From Roseibium algicola (GTDB taxonomy: Bacteria; Pseudomonadota; Alphaproteobacteria; Rhizobiales; Stappiaceae): a stretch of DNA of 64,000 nt. Numbering within the stretch: position 1 is the stretch's first letter; each line of letters begins with the position of its first letter. The notes under the pieces are model-generated. The model had not been told where the DNA came from. It saw nothing but the letters and a program-made list of their open reading frames with translations, and ran no database searches. Both the position numbers and the translations under genes were made by a program. Location of the stretch: contig NZ_CP019630.1 of the NCBI RefSeq assembly GCF_001999245.1, positions 5,485,001-5,549,000 of the forward strand, written 5' to 3'. Below, piece after piece: positions 47,292 to 57,082 of the stretch.

Positions 47292-48584
47292 TTAGCGGCG
47301 CTGGTCGATCGGCGTGTAGTCGCGCAGTTTCTCACCAGTGTAGAGCTGACGCGGACGGCCGATGCGCTGGGACGGATCTTCCACCATTTCCTTCCACTGG
47401 GCGATCCAGCCGACGGTACGGGCCAGAGCGAACAGAACGGTAAACATCGTGGTCGGGAAGCCAAGCGCGCGTAGCGTGATACCGGAATAGAAGTCGATAT
47501 TCGGGTACAACTTCTTCTCGACGAAATATTCGTCGTTGAGCGCGATTTTTTCCAGCTCCATGGCAACGTCCAGCAGCGGATCGTCCTTGATGCCGAGCTC
47601 GCCGAGAACTTCGTGCGTGGTCTTCTGCATGATGCGCGCACGCGGGTCGTAGTTCTTGTAGACGCGGTGACCAAAGCCCATCAGACGGAATGGGTCGTTC
47701 TTGTCCTTGGCACGAGCGACATATTCCGGAATGCGATCCACGGAGCCGATTTCCGACAGCATGTTGAGCGCTGCTTCGTTGGCACCGCCGTGTGCCGGCC
47801 CCCAGAGGCAAGCGATACCGGCTGCGATACAGGCAAACGGATTTGCACCCGAAGAACCTGCCAGACGAACCGTGGAGGTCGATGCATTCTGCTCATGGTC
47901 GGCGTGAAGAATGAAGATGCGATCCATGGCGCGGGCCAGAACCGGGTTCACCTTGTATTCCTCGCAAGGGACCGCAAAGCACATGTGCAGGAAGTTTGCC
48001 GCATAGCTCAGGTCGTTGCGCGGATAAACGAATGGCTGACCAACGTGGTACTTGTAAGCCATTGCGGCGATGGTCGGCATCTTCGCGATCATGCGCAGGG
48101 AGGCAACCATGCGCTGGTGCGGATCAGTGATGTCGGTCGAGTCGTGATAGAAGGCGGACAGCGCCCCAACCGTGCCGACCATGACTGCCATCGGGTGGGC
48201 GTCGCGACGGAAGCCGGAGAAGAACCGGTTCATCTGTTCGTGGATCATTGTGTGGTAGGTCACACGATTGACGAAGTCGTCCTTCTGGGTCTTCGTCGGC
48301 AGTTCGCCGTAGAGCAGAAGATAGCAGGACTCCAGGAAGTCGCCGTGGTCGGCGAGCTGCTCGATCGGGTACCCGCGGTAGAGCAGGGTGCCTTCGTCAC
48401 CATCAATATAGGTGATCTTGGACTCGCAGGAGGCGGTGGAGGTGAAGCCCGGGTCGTAGGTGAACATGCCCGTGTCCTTGTACAAGGACGAGATGTTCAC
48501 AACCGACGGTCCGATGGATCCGTCAAGAACGTCGAATGCGTGGTCGTTACCACCGACATTGAGCTTGGCGTTGTTGTCGGCCAT
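47292..48584 (-). CDS. gltA: Citrate synthase
   Basis: Type I hexameric citrate synthase (430 residues): condenses acetyl-CoA and oxaloacetate in the TCA cycle. It shows [67 protein letters not shown] (here in parts, with active-site His near 268 and 308) and [15 protein letters not shown] with the catalytic region around 366. Transcribed alone on the minus strand with its own terminator; 236 bases separate it from gltX upstream. Confidence 0.97.
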   Translation of the reverse strand: MADNNAKLNVGGNDHAFDVLDGSIGPSVVNISSLYKDTGMFTYDPGFTSTASCESKITYIDGDEGTLLYRGYPIEQLADHGDFLESCYLLLYGELPTKTQKDDFVNRVTYHTMIHEQMNRFFSGFRRDAHPMAVMVGTVGALSAFYHDSTDITDPHQRMVASLRMIAKMPTIAAMAYKYHVGQPFVYPRNDLSYAANFLHMCFAVPCEEYKVNPVLARAMDRIFILHADHEQNASTSTVRLAGSSGANPFACIAAGIACLWGPAHGGANEAALNMLSEIGSVDRIPEYVARAKDKNDPFRLMGFGHRVYKNYDPRARIMQKTTHEVLGELGIKDDPLLDVAMELEKIALNDEYFVEKKLYPNIDFYSGITLRALGFPTTMFTVLFALARTVGWIAQWKEMVEDPSQRIGRPRQLYTGEKLRDYTPIDQRR

Positions 48585-48820
48585 TCAGAAACCCCTTTAC
48601 GTTAAACGGATGTGCTGTCCTGGTTTGACCCTTCAGGCGATGGGTCCCGTTTCCGGTTGCCGGACCAGCACTGGAGACTTTTTCGCGTCTTGCGTAGCCC
48701 ATTTACTGCACTGCCGCAAGCTGGCCGATATAACGCTTTGGTCAAAGACGGATTTCGCCAACCAGAGCGACTGCCGGAAGCTTGGCTTTTGCCTAAAAAT
48801 GCATCCGGCAGTGCTTTGTC

Positions 48821-50245
48821 TCAGGCTGCCTGATCCTGAATTCTGGCAAGGGATTCTTCCCGGCCAAGAGCGATCAGGACGTCATAAATGCCGGGTGACG
48901 TGCCTCGGCCCGTCAGCGCGGCCCGTAGCGGCTGCGCCACCTTGCCCAGTTTCAATTCCTTGTCTTCCGCGTAGGCCTTTACAGCAGTTTCCAGCGGGTC
49001 CTCGCTCCAGTCAGAAACGCTGGAAAGAACTTCGTGAAGATCCTTCAGGATCGCCCGGGCGTCGTCGTCCAGGATCTTCTGGGCCTTTTCGTCGGTGTCG
49101 AGCGGGCGCTGACGCCACAGATAGGAGGCGCTTTCCGTCAGTTCGACCAGGGTCTTGGCCCGTTCCTTCAGTCCGGGAAGTGCTGCAAGTGCGGTGTTCT
49201 CGTTGTCACCATCGGCAAGCCAGGCGAGAATCTGGTCGCCGCCTTCGGCATGTGCGAGATAGACCTTCCAATGGCCCAGCAATTCGCCGTCATCGGTCGC
49301 GCGCATGTAATGACCGTTGAGGTTCTCAAGTTTCTTGAAATCGAAACGCGCAGCCGACTGACCGACAGCGTCGAAACCGAACCACTTGATCATGTCTTCG
49401 AGCGAAATGATCTCCTCGTCACCATGGCTCCAGCCGAGACGTGCCAGATAATTCCGCATGGCCTGCGGCAGATAGCCCATCTCGCGATAGGCTTCGGCCC
49501 CGGTCGCACCGTGACGTTTGGAAAGTTTTGCGCCGTCCGGCCCGTGAATGAGCGGAATATGCGCCATTGCCGGCACATCCCATCCCAGAGCCTTGAAGAT
49601 GAGCGTCTGGCGGGCCGCATTCGTCAAGTGATCGACGCCGCGGATGATGTGTGTGATGCCCATGTCGTGATCGTCCACCACAACAGCGTGCATATAAGTC
49701 GGCGTCCCGTCGGAGCGCATCAGTACGAAGTCATCAAGGTCCTTGTTCGGGATCACGACGCGACCCTGTACGAGATCGTCGACCACCGTCTCGCCTTCCT
49801 GAGGAGCCTTGATGCGGATGACTGGGTCAACGCCGGCCGGGGCTTCGGAGGCGTCTCGCTCGCGCCATGTCCCGTCATATCGGGGTGGCTTGCCCTCGGC
49901 GCGGGCTTTCTCGCGCATGGCGTCAAGCTCTTCCGGGGTGCAGTAGCAGCGATAGGCCGTGCCGTTGGCCAGCATTTCCTCGACCACTTCCTTGTGCCGC
50001 TCAACACGGGAAAACTGGGAGATCGGGTCTCCGTCCCAATCGAGCCCAAGCCAGGACAGGCCGTCAATCAATGCGTCCACCGCTTCCTGCGTAGAGCGAG
50101 CCCGGTCCGTATCTTCGATCCGCAGCAGCATCTTGCCGCCGTGATGACGCGCGAAGAGCCAGTTGAAGAGTGCGGTGCGGGCGCCGCCGATATGCAGGAA
50201 CCCGGTTGGGGACGGGGCGAAGCGCGTGACGATGTTCTGTGCCAT
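48821..50245 (-). CDS. gltX: Glutamyl-tRNA synthetase
   Basis: Class I synthetase (474 residues) charging tRNA-Glu, possibly also tRNA-Gln where GatCAB operates. The HIGH motif is [22 protein letters not shown] at about residues 8-29 and the KMSKS equivalent is [12 protein letters not shown] near 245. The C-terminal anticodon-binding helices end with the [21 protein letters not shown] segment. Alphaproteobacteria often have two GltX paralogues; this one is the length expected for the main enzyme. Divergent from comEC across 131 bases. Confidence 0.96.
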   Translation of the reverse strand: MAQNIVTRFAPSPTGFLHIGGARTALFNWLFARHHGGKMLLRIEDTDRARSTQEAVDALIDGLSWLGLDWDGDPISQFSRVERHKEVVEEMLANGTAYRCYCTPEELDAMREKARAEGKPPRYDGTWRERDASEAPAGVDPVIRIKAPQEGETVVDDLVQGRVVIPNKDLDDFVLMRSDGTPTYMHAVVVDDHDMGITHIIRGVDHLTNAARQTLIFKALGWDVPAMAHIPLIHGPDGAKLSKRHGATGAEAYREMGYLPQAMRNYLARLGWSHGDEEIISLEDMIKWFGFDAVGQSAARFDFKKLENLNGHYMRATDDGELLGHWKVYLAHAEGGDQILAWLADGDNENTALAALPGLKERAKTLVELTESASYLWRQRPLDTDEKAQKILDDDARAILKDLHEVLSSVSDWSEDPLETAVKAYAEDKELKLGKVAQPLRAALTGRGTSPGIYDVLIALGREESLARIQDQAA

Positions 50246-50376
50246 GGTGCTTTATGAAAGTCTCTGTCAGTATGACGGCGCGGAGCGCGCCGGATTGGTG
50301 GCGCGGTCTTAGCACAGGCTTTGGCGAGGCTAAATAGGGGCTCCGGCCATTTCTTGGACCAAAACGAGGAGCTGAA

Positions 50377-52785
50377 GTGACGTCACGGTCCGGTCCGCTC
50401 GATATTTCTGCCCGCCGGTCGCAAACGGCAACCCTTGATGTTGAGCGCGAGGATTTATCACCTGCCGTGCTCAAGCCTGAAGTGCGTGAGAAACGACGTT
50501 CAAGGCTAGCGGGTGGTGGCCACACTTATTCCGCTCACAATGCGTCAGCAGATCGTCTTTGGGATTCGCAAGGGCTGTTGTGGTGTGCCTTCGCGTTTGC
50601 CGCGGGAATTGGAGTTTACGTTTCGTTGCCCGAAGAACCTTCCTGGGTTCTGTTGGGATTTCTGGTCGCGCTGGTAAGCGCGGTTCTCTGGCGTGTGAAG
50701 CGGCGCGGCACGGTGGCGGTTTCCGTCGTTCTCTTCCTGGCATTCTTTGCCGGACTGGCAGCCTCCAGTCTTCGCACGGCATATGTTTCGGCGCCGCGCC
50801 TTGCCGAACAGATGAACGCGGATCTTGTTGGCTACATAGAAGAGATTGACAGCGGGGCAGCTGGTCACCGGATCGTGCTGGCCGTATCCACGGTCAATGG
50901 GCGTCCTGTCGAGGAAGGCGAGTTCCCCGTTAAGGTGCGCTTGCGCGTTCCGGCAGGAAGCGACATTGAAGTGGGGCGCACCGTGAGCGTCAGTGCGCGG
51001 CTGTTTCCTCCTGCAGGTCCCGTCTTTCCAGGAGGATACGATTTTTCCTTCCGGGCCTTCTTTCAGCAGATTGGAGCGACGGGTTTCAGTTTCGGGTCCC
51101 CCGAGGTCATCGATACTGAGGACGTTGGAAATGAATTTCGCCCGGCCGTTGCCGTTTCCAAGCTTCGAATAGACCTCGCGGAGCGTATCAGGGCCAATCT
51201 TTCGGAAGGACCGGAGACAGCACTGATCGTTGCTCTTCTGGTTGGAGACCGCAGCGGAATAACCGAAGAGCAGGAAGAGATCTTGCGGGCCGCCGGACTG
51301 GCTCACATTCTTGCAATTTCCGGACTGCATATGGCGCTTTTTGCCGGCGGCGCCTATGGCGCGGTCTTGCTGCTCTTTTCGTTGGTGCCTGTCCTGACGC
51401 TCAGGTGGCCGGTGCACAAATGGGCTGCACTTTCAGCCCTTGGTGCTGCCGTTATTTATCTGCTTCTGTCCGGTGGTGCGGTTGCGACGCAACGCTCGTT
51501 CCTGATGATTGCGATTGTCTTTGTCGGAATTCTGGTGGGGCGGCGCGGCCTGACCCTGCGAAGCGTAGCGTTGGCTGGCCTCGTGCTCTTGCTGATTGCT
51601 CCTGAGAGGTTGTTTTTTCCCGGCTTCCAGATGTCCTTCGCTGCCGTGATCTGCCTCGTTGCCGTTTATGACCTGTGGCGGCAGCGAGATCGTTCCCTGT
51701 CATCTGGTGAAAGAGTGTCCGGATGGGGCATGGCGACTTGTCTTTACCTCGGCAAGTGGGTTGCAGGGTTGTTCGTCACCGCATTGGTCGCGGGGCTGGC
51801 GACCGGCATTATAGGAGCTCATCACTTCAGCCGCATCGCGCCCTACGGCTTAGTCGGCAACTTGCTGGGAATGCCGGTGTTTTCACTTGTTGTGATGCCG
51901 ATGGGAGTACTTGCATTCGTTCTGATGCCCTTCGGCCTTGCAGCTCTCCCTCTGGCTGTCATGTCTCTAGGCGTTTCACTTCTGTTGAAGGTTGCTTCCT
52001 TTACCGCAGCCCTCGATGCCGGCAGCGGAACTTCCGGAAGGCTCGACGGGGCTGCTGCGTTGCTGTTGCTATCAGCATTGTTTGCCGGATTGTTGGTGCC
52101 TGGCAGAAAGCGTGTGCTCGCCGGAGTGCCTCTCGTCGCAGGAATATTGATTGTTCTTACCAGCCGGCCTCCCGATATCCAGATTGCTGCAAGCGGCTCT
52201 CGAATAGCTGCCCGCGATGAAACGGGAACTTTGCGATACGCAGCAAGGGGGAGATCGTTTGCAAGTGATCTATGGCTGCAGTCGGAAGGAGTGAGGAATG
52301 ATGCGATCTTGTCGCGCAAGATGAAATCGCCTCAAAGAAATTGCGATGACGACGGTTGTGTCATCAGGGCCTACGTCAATTCAGAGGACGCAGAACGGCT
52401 GGATGGCAAGCGATCCTTTTTTGCAATCGCGCAGCCAAAGACATTTGAAGCGTTTCAGCTGGATTGCCGATATGCCGATTTGGTCGTGACCGATCTTGTC
52501 GCTCCGGAGAGCTGCGGCGCAACCCTCGTTCTGGATCACGGTACGCGCACCGAACGTGGTGCCGTCTCCATCTGGCTATCGCCCGGTGATTTCAGCCAGG
52601 CCGCAAATGCTACGAGCGGAGCCGGTGCACCGGGCCATCCGCCAAACGAAAATCTGAAAATCGAGAAACTGAAGTCTGCCATCCCGGACCCACCGCGCCC
52701 CTGGCATCACCAGGGTACGGTAACGAGAGACAGCCTGCGTCTAGCCGAGCGCGCCTCGGTGACCGAAGCGCGCGCAGAGGAGTGA
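50377..52785 (+). CDS. comEC: ComEC/Rec2-family competence protein
   Basis: Polytopic inner-membrane protein (802 residues, GTG start with GAGGAG upstream) expected to form the channel for single-stranded DNA entry. After a charged N-terminus come two or three helices and the DUF4131-type extracellular domain (about 90-260). The Competence domain follows with ALIVALLVGDRSGITEEQEEILRAAGLAHILAISGLHMALFAGGAY near 280-325, in parts. The C-terminal 200 residues lie where a metallo-beta-lactamase nuclease domain is found in Gram-positive ComEC, but no HxHxDH motif is visible, so that part seems degenerate. Convergent with lexA, only 4 bases apart. Confidence 0.88.
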   Translation: MTSRSGPLDISARRSQTATLDVEREDLSPAVLKPEVREKRRSRLAGGGHTYSAHNASADRLWDSQGLLWCAFAFAAGIGVYVSLPEEPSWVLLGFLVALVSAVLWRVKRRGTVAVSVVLFLAFFAGLAASSLRTAYVSAPRLAEQMNADLVGYIEEIDSGAAGHRIVLAVSTVNGRPVEEGEFPVKVRLRVPAGSDIEVGRTVSVSARLFPPAGPVFPGGYDFSFRAFFQQIGATGFSFGSPEVIDTEDVGNEFRPAVAVSKLRIDLAERIRANLSEGPETALIVALLVGDRSGITEEQEEILRAAGLAHILAISGLHMALFAGGAYGAVLLLFSLVPVLTLRWPVHKWAALSALGAAVIYLLLSGGAVATQRSFLMIAIVFVGILVGRRGLTLRSVALAGLVLLLIAPERLFFPGFQMSFAAVICLVAVYDLWRQRDRSLSSGERVSGWGMATCLYLGKWVAGLFVTALVAGLATGIIGAHHFSRIAPYGLVGNLLGMPVFSLVVMPMGVLAFVLMPFGLAALPLAVMSLGVSLLLKVASFTAALDAGSGTSGRLDGAAALLLLSALFAGLLVPGRKRVLAGVPLVAGILIVLTSRPPDIQIAASGSRIAARDETGTLRYAARGRSFASDLWLQSEGVRNDAILSRKMKSPQRNCDDDGCVIRAYVNSEDAERLDGKRSFFAIAQPKTFEAFQLDCRYADLVVTDLVAPESCGATLVLDHGTRTERGAVSIWLSPGDFSQAANATSGAGAPGHPPNENLKIEKLKSAIPDPPRPWHHQGTVTRDSLRLAERASVTEARAEE
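52749..52773. other. Hairpin at the convergent comEC/lexA ends
   Basis: GCGCGC and GCGCGC arms with an inner TCGG/CCGA stem, one mismatch and a TGA loop, located in the last comEC codons, 17 bases before the lexA stop. It could slow both convergent transcripts, though no T-run is present on either side. Confidence 0.35.
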
Positions 52786-52789
52786 CTGG

Positions 52790-53500
52790 TCAATACTGAC
52801 GAAACAGGGCAACGAGGCGGCCCTGAACACGAACGCGGCCGGGACCGAAGATCCTGGTTTCATAAGCCGGGTTGGCTGCTTCAAGAGCGATGGAAGCGCC
52901 TTTCTTGCGCAGCCTCTTCAAGGTGGCTTCTTCATCGTCCACAAGTGCAACCACGATGTCGCCACTGTCGGCGCTGTCGGTCCGGCGGATAAGAACGGTA
53001 TCACCGTCCAGAATGCCGGCCTCAATCATGGAATCACCACGAACCTCCAGCGCGTAGTGTTCCCCGCGACCAAGAAGGTCCTGCGGCACTGTGATGGAAT
53101 GGCTGTGTGTTTGAATGGCCTCGATGGGCACACCGGCTGCAATGCGGCCCATGACGGGGATTTCCGTAACACTGGACACCGGCACCGGTGCAGCTTTTTC
53201 AGGCTCCGGTTTGCCGAGTGAGCCTTCAATGACTTCAGGTGAGAAGCTGCCTCTTGGCCGTGGAGCACCCAGGCCGGGTGCGATGGAGTCCGGAAGACGA
53301 ACAACTTCCATGGCTCTGGCCCGGTTCGGCAGGCGCCGGATGAAGCCACGTTCTTCAAGCGCGGTGATCAGGCGGTGAATGCCGGACTTGGAGCGCAGGT
53401 CGAGCGCATCCTTCATTTCGTCGAAAGACGGCGGCACACCGGTTTCTTTCAGTCTTTCGTGAATGAACATGAGCAGTTCGTACTGCTTGCGCGTCAGCAT
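52790..53500 (-). CDS. lexA: LexA repressor
   Basis: SOS repressor and self-cleaving serine protease (236 residues from the ATG at 53500, giving [20 protein letters not shown]). The N-terminal winged helix ([34 protein letters not shown], in parts) binds the SOS box. The scissile bond is Ala122-Gly123 in [10 protein letters not shown], and the catalytic dyad is Ser157 (RGDSMIEAG) and Lys195 (EATLKRL). Upstream in-frame codons run through the operator region and are not coding. Two SOS boxes lie 55-97 bases before the start, so it is autoregulated. RecA-stimulated cleavage would derepress its regulon, which probably includes the 32-codon gene at 12739. Confidence 0.97.
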   Translation of the reverse strand: MLTRKQYELLMFIHERLKETGVPPSFDEMKDALDLRSKSGIHRLITALEERGFIRRLPNRARAMEVVRLPDSIAPGLGAPRPRGSFSPEVIEGSLGKPEPEKAAPVPVSSVTEIPVMGRIAAGVPIEAIQTHSHSITVPQDLLGRGEHYALEVRGDSMIEAGILDGDTVLIRRTDSADSGDIVVALVDDEEATLKRLRKKGASIALEAANPAYETRIFGPGRVRVQGRLVALFRQY

Positions 53501-53554
53501 GTAGGCGTCCCCTGACCGAGAAAACATCTGGTACAAATCAAGAACATGGTACCT

Positions 53555-53569
53555 GTTCTCATTGTGTTC
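53555..53569 (-). promoter_or_regulatory. LexA box 1 upstream of lexA
   Basis: GTTC-TCATTGT-GTTC, an exact GTTC-N7-GTTC alphaproteobacterial SOS box (written on the plus strand), 55 bases before the lexA start. It should repress lexA by occupying its promoter. Confidence 0.88.
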
Positions 53570-53582
53570 TGCAAGGGTAAAT

Positions 53583-53597
53583 GTTCTCTTACTGTTC
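53583..53597 (-). promoter_or_regulatory. LexA box 2 upstream of lexA
   Basis: GTTC-TCTTACT-GTTC, a second exact GTTC-N7-GTTC, 28 bases from the first (start to start) and in the same orientation. Two boxes on nearly opposite helix faces may tighten lexA autoregulation. Confidence 0.85.
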
Positions 53598-53621
53598 TTG
53601 GCTTCGAACAAGTTGCCGTAT

Positions 53622-54521
53622 TCAATCCGTCTCCGATATCGGATTCAGGTCATCCTTCGATCCGGTCATGATCAGCAGTTCACAGGTGATCAAAGTCGGC
53701 GCGCCACCAGCGGTTAGAATGCCCCGATGCAGTCCACCTTCGAGATCAACGGCGCGGATTGGGACGCAAAGCTCTTGCTCCGGTTTCGCGCCAGCGTTTG
53801 CAGACAGGAGTATCTCGGAAATCAGACCTGTCATCGGCTGGGCATCGCGGAACGCTGCTCCGGCCAGACTGCCCAGTCCATAGACTTGGTAGGAGGGTGC
53901 TTTCAGCTCTTTTGCGAGTTCTTGGATGCTGTCCGTCAGGTCGGCAAACGGAGCGAGTGTGGTGATAAGCGCATTGTGGTCGGTTGTCCGTGACTGTTCG
54001 TCATCCTGTTGCACACGAAACAGCGTGAATTCGGTTTCCGGATCCAGCGATGCCACGAACGCTGCGCCTTGCAGGCCGTACCCTTTGATGGCCCCCTGAT
54101 GCGCAACCTTCAGCGTATGCGGCAGTAAGTGGCCAAGGTGCTCGACTTCTTCCTCGTGCCAATAAGCGTGTACATGAGCGAACCATTCGCCATCTCGTAT
54201 CCCGAGAATGGCAACTGCGGACTCCAGCGTTGCGCCTTTCGAGGAGTGCGTGTCGCTGTACCAGGCTGCATGTCTGTCATCGATTGCGCAGGCAGGCATT
54301 ACGAAGTCGAATGCTTCGAGCGTGAGCCCGGAAAGATCGAGAACGGCGGAGCTCAGTCCTTGGTGCGTGGCGAAGCGGCCCAGCGCCTCCAGCAAGGGAG
54401 TTTGCTCTGCCAGGGAGATTTCCAATGGCTTCGCCAGACATCTGGCATGTGGGAGCCGATTGATGGCAGCTGGGCCGGGATGACGAATGTCGGACAGAGA
54501 CCTGGGGGCGGGCCGTCTCAC
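53622..54521 (-). CDS. PCC/DUF296-domain protein, tandem
   Basis: A 299-residue protein with a GTG start at 54521 that overlaps the TGA of the upstream ligase gene (GTGA), giving the family-like beginning [11 protein letters not shown]. The first half matches the PCC (plants and prokaryotes conserved, DUF296) fold: [21 protein letters not shown], then [25 protein letters not shown] with clustered histidines. The second half repeats the pattern less well ([31 protein letters not shown]). The function of prokaryotic members is largely unknown; plant relatives bind DNA. Coupling to an acyl-CoA ligase suggests a metabolic partner role here. The frame is open farther upstream, but only as antisense-like low-complexity sequence within the ligase. 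Confidence 0.72.
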   Translation of the reverse strand: MRRPAPRSLSDIRHPGPAAINRLPHARCLAKPLEISLAEQTPLLEALGRFATHQGLSSAVLDLSGLTLEAFDFVMPACAIDDRHAAWYSDTHSSKGATLESAVAILGIRDGEWFAHVHAYWHEEEVEHLGHLLPHTLKVAHQGAIKGYGLQGAAFVASLDPETEFTLFRVQQDDEQSRTTDHNALITTLAPFADLTDSIQELAKELKAPSYQVYGLGSLAGAAFRDAQPMTGLISEILLSANAGAKPEQELCVPIRAVDLEGGLHRGILTAGGAPTLITCELLIMTGSKDDLNPISETD

Positions 54522-56098
54522 AACAGGCCTTTCTCGGTCAAATGCTCCCGCACCAGTTTCTTGGTGATCTTGCCATAGGCGCTTGTCGGCATTGCGGGAA
54601 TGAAGAGATAACGTGCAGGCATCTTGTAGCGGGCGATCTTGCCGTTCAGATAGTCGCTGAGGTCCTGAGGGTCGGGTGACTTTTCTGGGGCAGCCACGCA
54701 AACGGCTAGGCCGACTTCGCCCCATTGCCTGTCCGGAATGCCGAGAATTGCGACCTCGGAAATATCCGGATGTGTAAGCAGCACTTCCTCGACTTCCTTC
54801 GGGTAGACGTTGGAGCCACCAGAAATGTACATGTCCGACGCTCGGCCTGTCAGGAAGAGGTAGCGCTGTTCATCCATGTGACCGATGTCTCCGGTGCGGA
54901 ACCAGCCGTTCCGGAAAGACTTCTGGTTGGCGACTTCGTCTTCCAGATAGCCAGCACAGACTGCCGAACCGATGACGCAGACTTCACCCGTTTCATTGGG
55001 GGGCAGGTGATTGCCTTCCTCGTCCTGGATCGAAACCTCTATACCTGTGCGCTCCGTACCGCAGGTGCCGCTGCGTGTCTCAAGTCCATCCTCCAGAAAA
55101 TGATCCTGTGGCCGCAGCACGGTGATGTTTCCGGTGACCTCGCCAAGTCCGTAGTATTGAACCAGAACGTGCCCCAATTTCTGGAGTGCCAGCTTCTGAT
55201 CCTCCCTGTACATGGGAGCCCCCGCATAAATGACGTGACGAAGGCTCGAGTGATCGTACTGATCGACAGAAGGGTCTTCCACCAGGCGTTTGACGATAGT
55301 GGGAACAGTGAAGAGATTGCTGACTTTGTGTTTCTCGATCAACTCGAATGCAGTCGAGGGATTGAAGCCGCCTCCGGGCAGGAGAACATGTGTGGAACCA
55401 ACTGATAGCTGGGCAATCAGTTGCAACCCTGCACCGTGTGACAATGGGGCTATGACCAGCGACGCATCGCGCTCCGTCGTCCCGGGCAACAGGTCTGCCA
55501 TGTAGTTGACGCAAACGAATCCGATCTGCCCGTGACTGAGGACAACTGCCTTCGGGCGGCCAGTCGAGCCTGAGGTGAAGAACAGCCAACAGGGATCGTT
55601 ATAGTCCACTGCCTCGTTCTGCAGGACCTGTCCCTGGTAACGGGAGAGGAGATCCTCATAGCTTGTGCCAAAGTCGCTGGCTCCAATTGTAATGCACCCT
55701 GTCAGCTGATCTCTGGCGTTTCGCACTGCATCGGCCTGAGCACCAAAATCAGCGTCACACAGGAAAACCTTCGCCTTCGCTTTTACCGCAGCATAGGCCG
55801 TTTCCCCCGGAGCCTGTCTGAAATTGCAGGGAACCCAGATGGCTCCCAGACGAAATGCCGCCAACATGATCTCTATCATCTGATGCGAGTTCTGGGCCTG
55901 GACCAGCAAGCCGTCGCCCTTGGAAACGCCGAATTCCGATTGGAGACCTTTGGCAAGTGCGGAGACGCGCGAATCGATTTCTGACCAGCTCAAGGTGACC
56001 CCATCCTCGACAACCGCAGGCCCTGAGGGCCACCGGGCAGCGTTCCTGGACAGAAAATGCGCAAGATTGGCCACGCGATTGGAACAGCGCTCCACCAT
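54518..56098 (-). CDS. AMP-dependent acyl/aryl-CoA ligase
   Basis: Member of the ANL superfamily (526 residues) that activates a carboxylic acid with ATP and CoA. The AMP-binding P-loop is LFFTSGSTGRPKAVVLSHGQ near residues 171-190. Further motifs are QYYGLGEVTGNITVL, the hinge Asp in WFRTGDIGHMDEQRYLFLTGRASDMYISGGSNVYPKEVEEVL (given in parts, about 404-440) and the C-terminal Lys in SAYGKITKKLVREHL. The substrate cannot be read from the sequence. The downstream DUF296 gene is translationally coupled. Divergent from the arylformamidase-like gene across 153 bases. Confidence 0.88.
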   Translation of the reverse strand: MVERCSNRVANLAHFLSRNAARWPSGPAVVEDGVTLSWSEIDSRVSALAKGLQSEFGVSKGDGLLVQAQNSHQMIEIMLAAFRLGAIWVPCNFRQAPGETAYAAVKAKAKVFLCDADFGAQADAVRNARDQLTGCITIGASDFGTSYEDLLSRYQGQVLQNEAVDYNDPCWLFFTSGSTGRPKAVVLSHGQIGFVCVNYMADLLPGTTERDASLVIAPLSHGAGLQLIAQLSVGSTHVLLPGGGFNPSTAFELIEKHKVSNLFTVPTIVKRLVEDPSVDQYDHSSLRHVIYAGAPMYREDQKLALQKLGHVLVQYYGLGEVTGNITVLRPQDHFLEDGLETRSGTCGTERTGIEVSIQDEEGNHLPPNETGEVCVIGSAVCAGYLEDEVANQKSFRNGWFRTGDIGHMDEQRYLFLTGRASDMYISGGSNVYPKEVEEVLLTHPDISEVAILGIPDRQWGEVGLAVCVAAPEKSPDPQDLSDYLNGKIARYKMPARYLFIPAMPTSAYGKITKKLVREHLTEKGLL

Positions 56099-56251
56099 CT
56101 AAGTTTGCCTCCCGACTACTGGTTTTTTCAGACGTTAGGTTGATGGCAGTCCGTTTGACAAGTTGAGATTGGCATTCAGACCGTTCCGCTTTCTAGGTAA
56201 ATCGTGCAAGTATGCCGCCGATCGGTTTCGACGTTTGCCTGAGGATTTCGA

Positions 56252-57061
56252 ATGAGTGAGATGACGATTATTGATTGGGACGATGCCTATTCAAATGCTG
56301 CCTATATTCCAGGCGCTGACGATTTCATCGTGCGCTGGGCACAGGAAGCGGAAACCTTCCGGAAAAGCTGGGTCGAAAAGGATCTGGATGTCGTTTACGG
56401 GGAAGGGGATCGTCAGCGGTTCGATGTGTTTCGGCCGCAGAGGAAGTCCAAGGGGCTCGTCGTGTTCGTGCACGGTGGCTACTGGCTGAGATTCGATAAA
56501 AGTTCCTGGTCGCATTTTTCTAGCGGCTGCCTGGCAAGAGGCTGGACGGTATGCATGCCGTCGTATGATCTGGCTCCTGATGCGCGGATCGCAGATATCA
56601 CGCGGCAAATCTCTGTCGCGATTACGAAGGCGGCTGCTCGCGTCGGTGGCCCGATCCGTCTTGCCGGGCATTCCGCTGGTGGGCATCTGGTCACACGCAT
56701 GATTTGCGAAAACAGCCGGTTGCCGAAAGACGTTCTGGATCGAATCGAGCGTGTTGTTTCCATCAGCGGTTTGCACGACCTTCGCCCGCTCAGAAACACG
56801 GTGATGAACAAGTCCTTCCAGATGAACGAAGACGATGCCATGGCCGAAAGTGCGGCATTGATGGTGCCCGCCGTTGACTGTCCGGTTGTCGCCTGGGTTG
56901 GCGGAGCGGAGCGTCCGGAGTTTCTAAGGCAATCGAAACTCCTTGCGGATGCCTGGCCAATGGCCACCTACAAGGAGGATCCCGGCCGCCATCATTTCGA
57001 TGTCATAGACGGTTTGAAGGATCCCGATAGTGAACTGACGGAAACCTTGCTGGCCCCTTGA
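56252..57061 (+). CDS. Alpha/beta hydrolase, arylformamidase-like
   Basis: Serine hydrolase (269 residues) with the oxyanion motif VVFVHGGYWLRFDKSSWSHF at about residues 70-89 and the nucleophile elbow AGHSAGGHLV near 139-148. These HGGYW and GHSAGG motifs are characteristic of kynurenine formamidases and related arylesterases. Acid and base residues are probably in the VAWVGGAERPEF region and in GRHHFDVIDGL near the C-terminus. No other tryptophan-degradation gene is in the window, so the formamidase assignment is tentative. fumC starts 21 bases downstream. Confidence 0.75.
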   Translation: MSEMTIIDWDDAYSNAAYIPGADDFIVRWAQEAETFRKSWVEKDLDVVYGEGDRQRFDVFRPQRKSKGLVVFVHGGYWLRFDKSSWSHFSSGCLARGWTVCMPSYDLAPDARIADITRQISVAITKAAARVGGPIRLAGHSAGGHLVTRMICENSRLPKDVLDRIERVVSISGLHDLRPLRNTVMNKSFQMNEDDAMAESAALMVPAVDCPVVAWVGGAERPEFLRQSKLLADAWPMATYKEDPGRHHFDVIDGLKDPDSELTETLLAP

Positions 57062-57082
57062 GCCACTCACGAGGAGGCGCAT

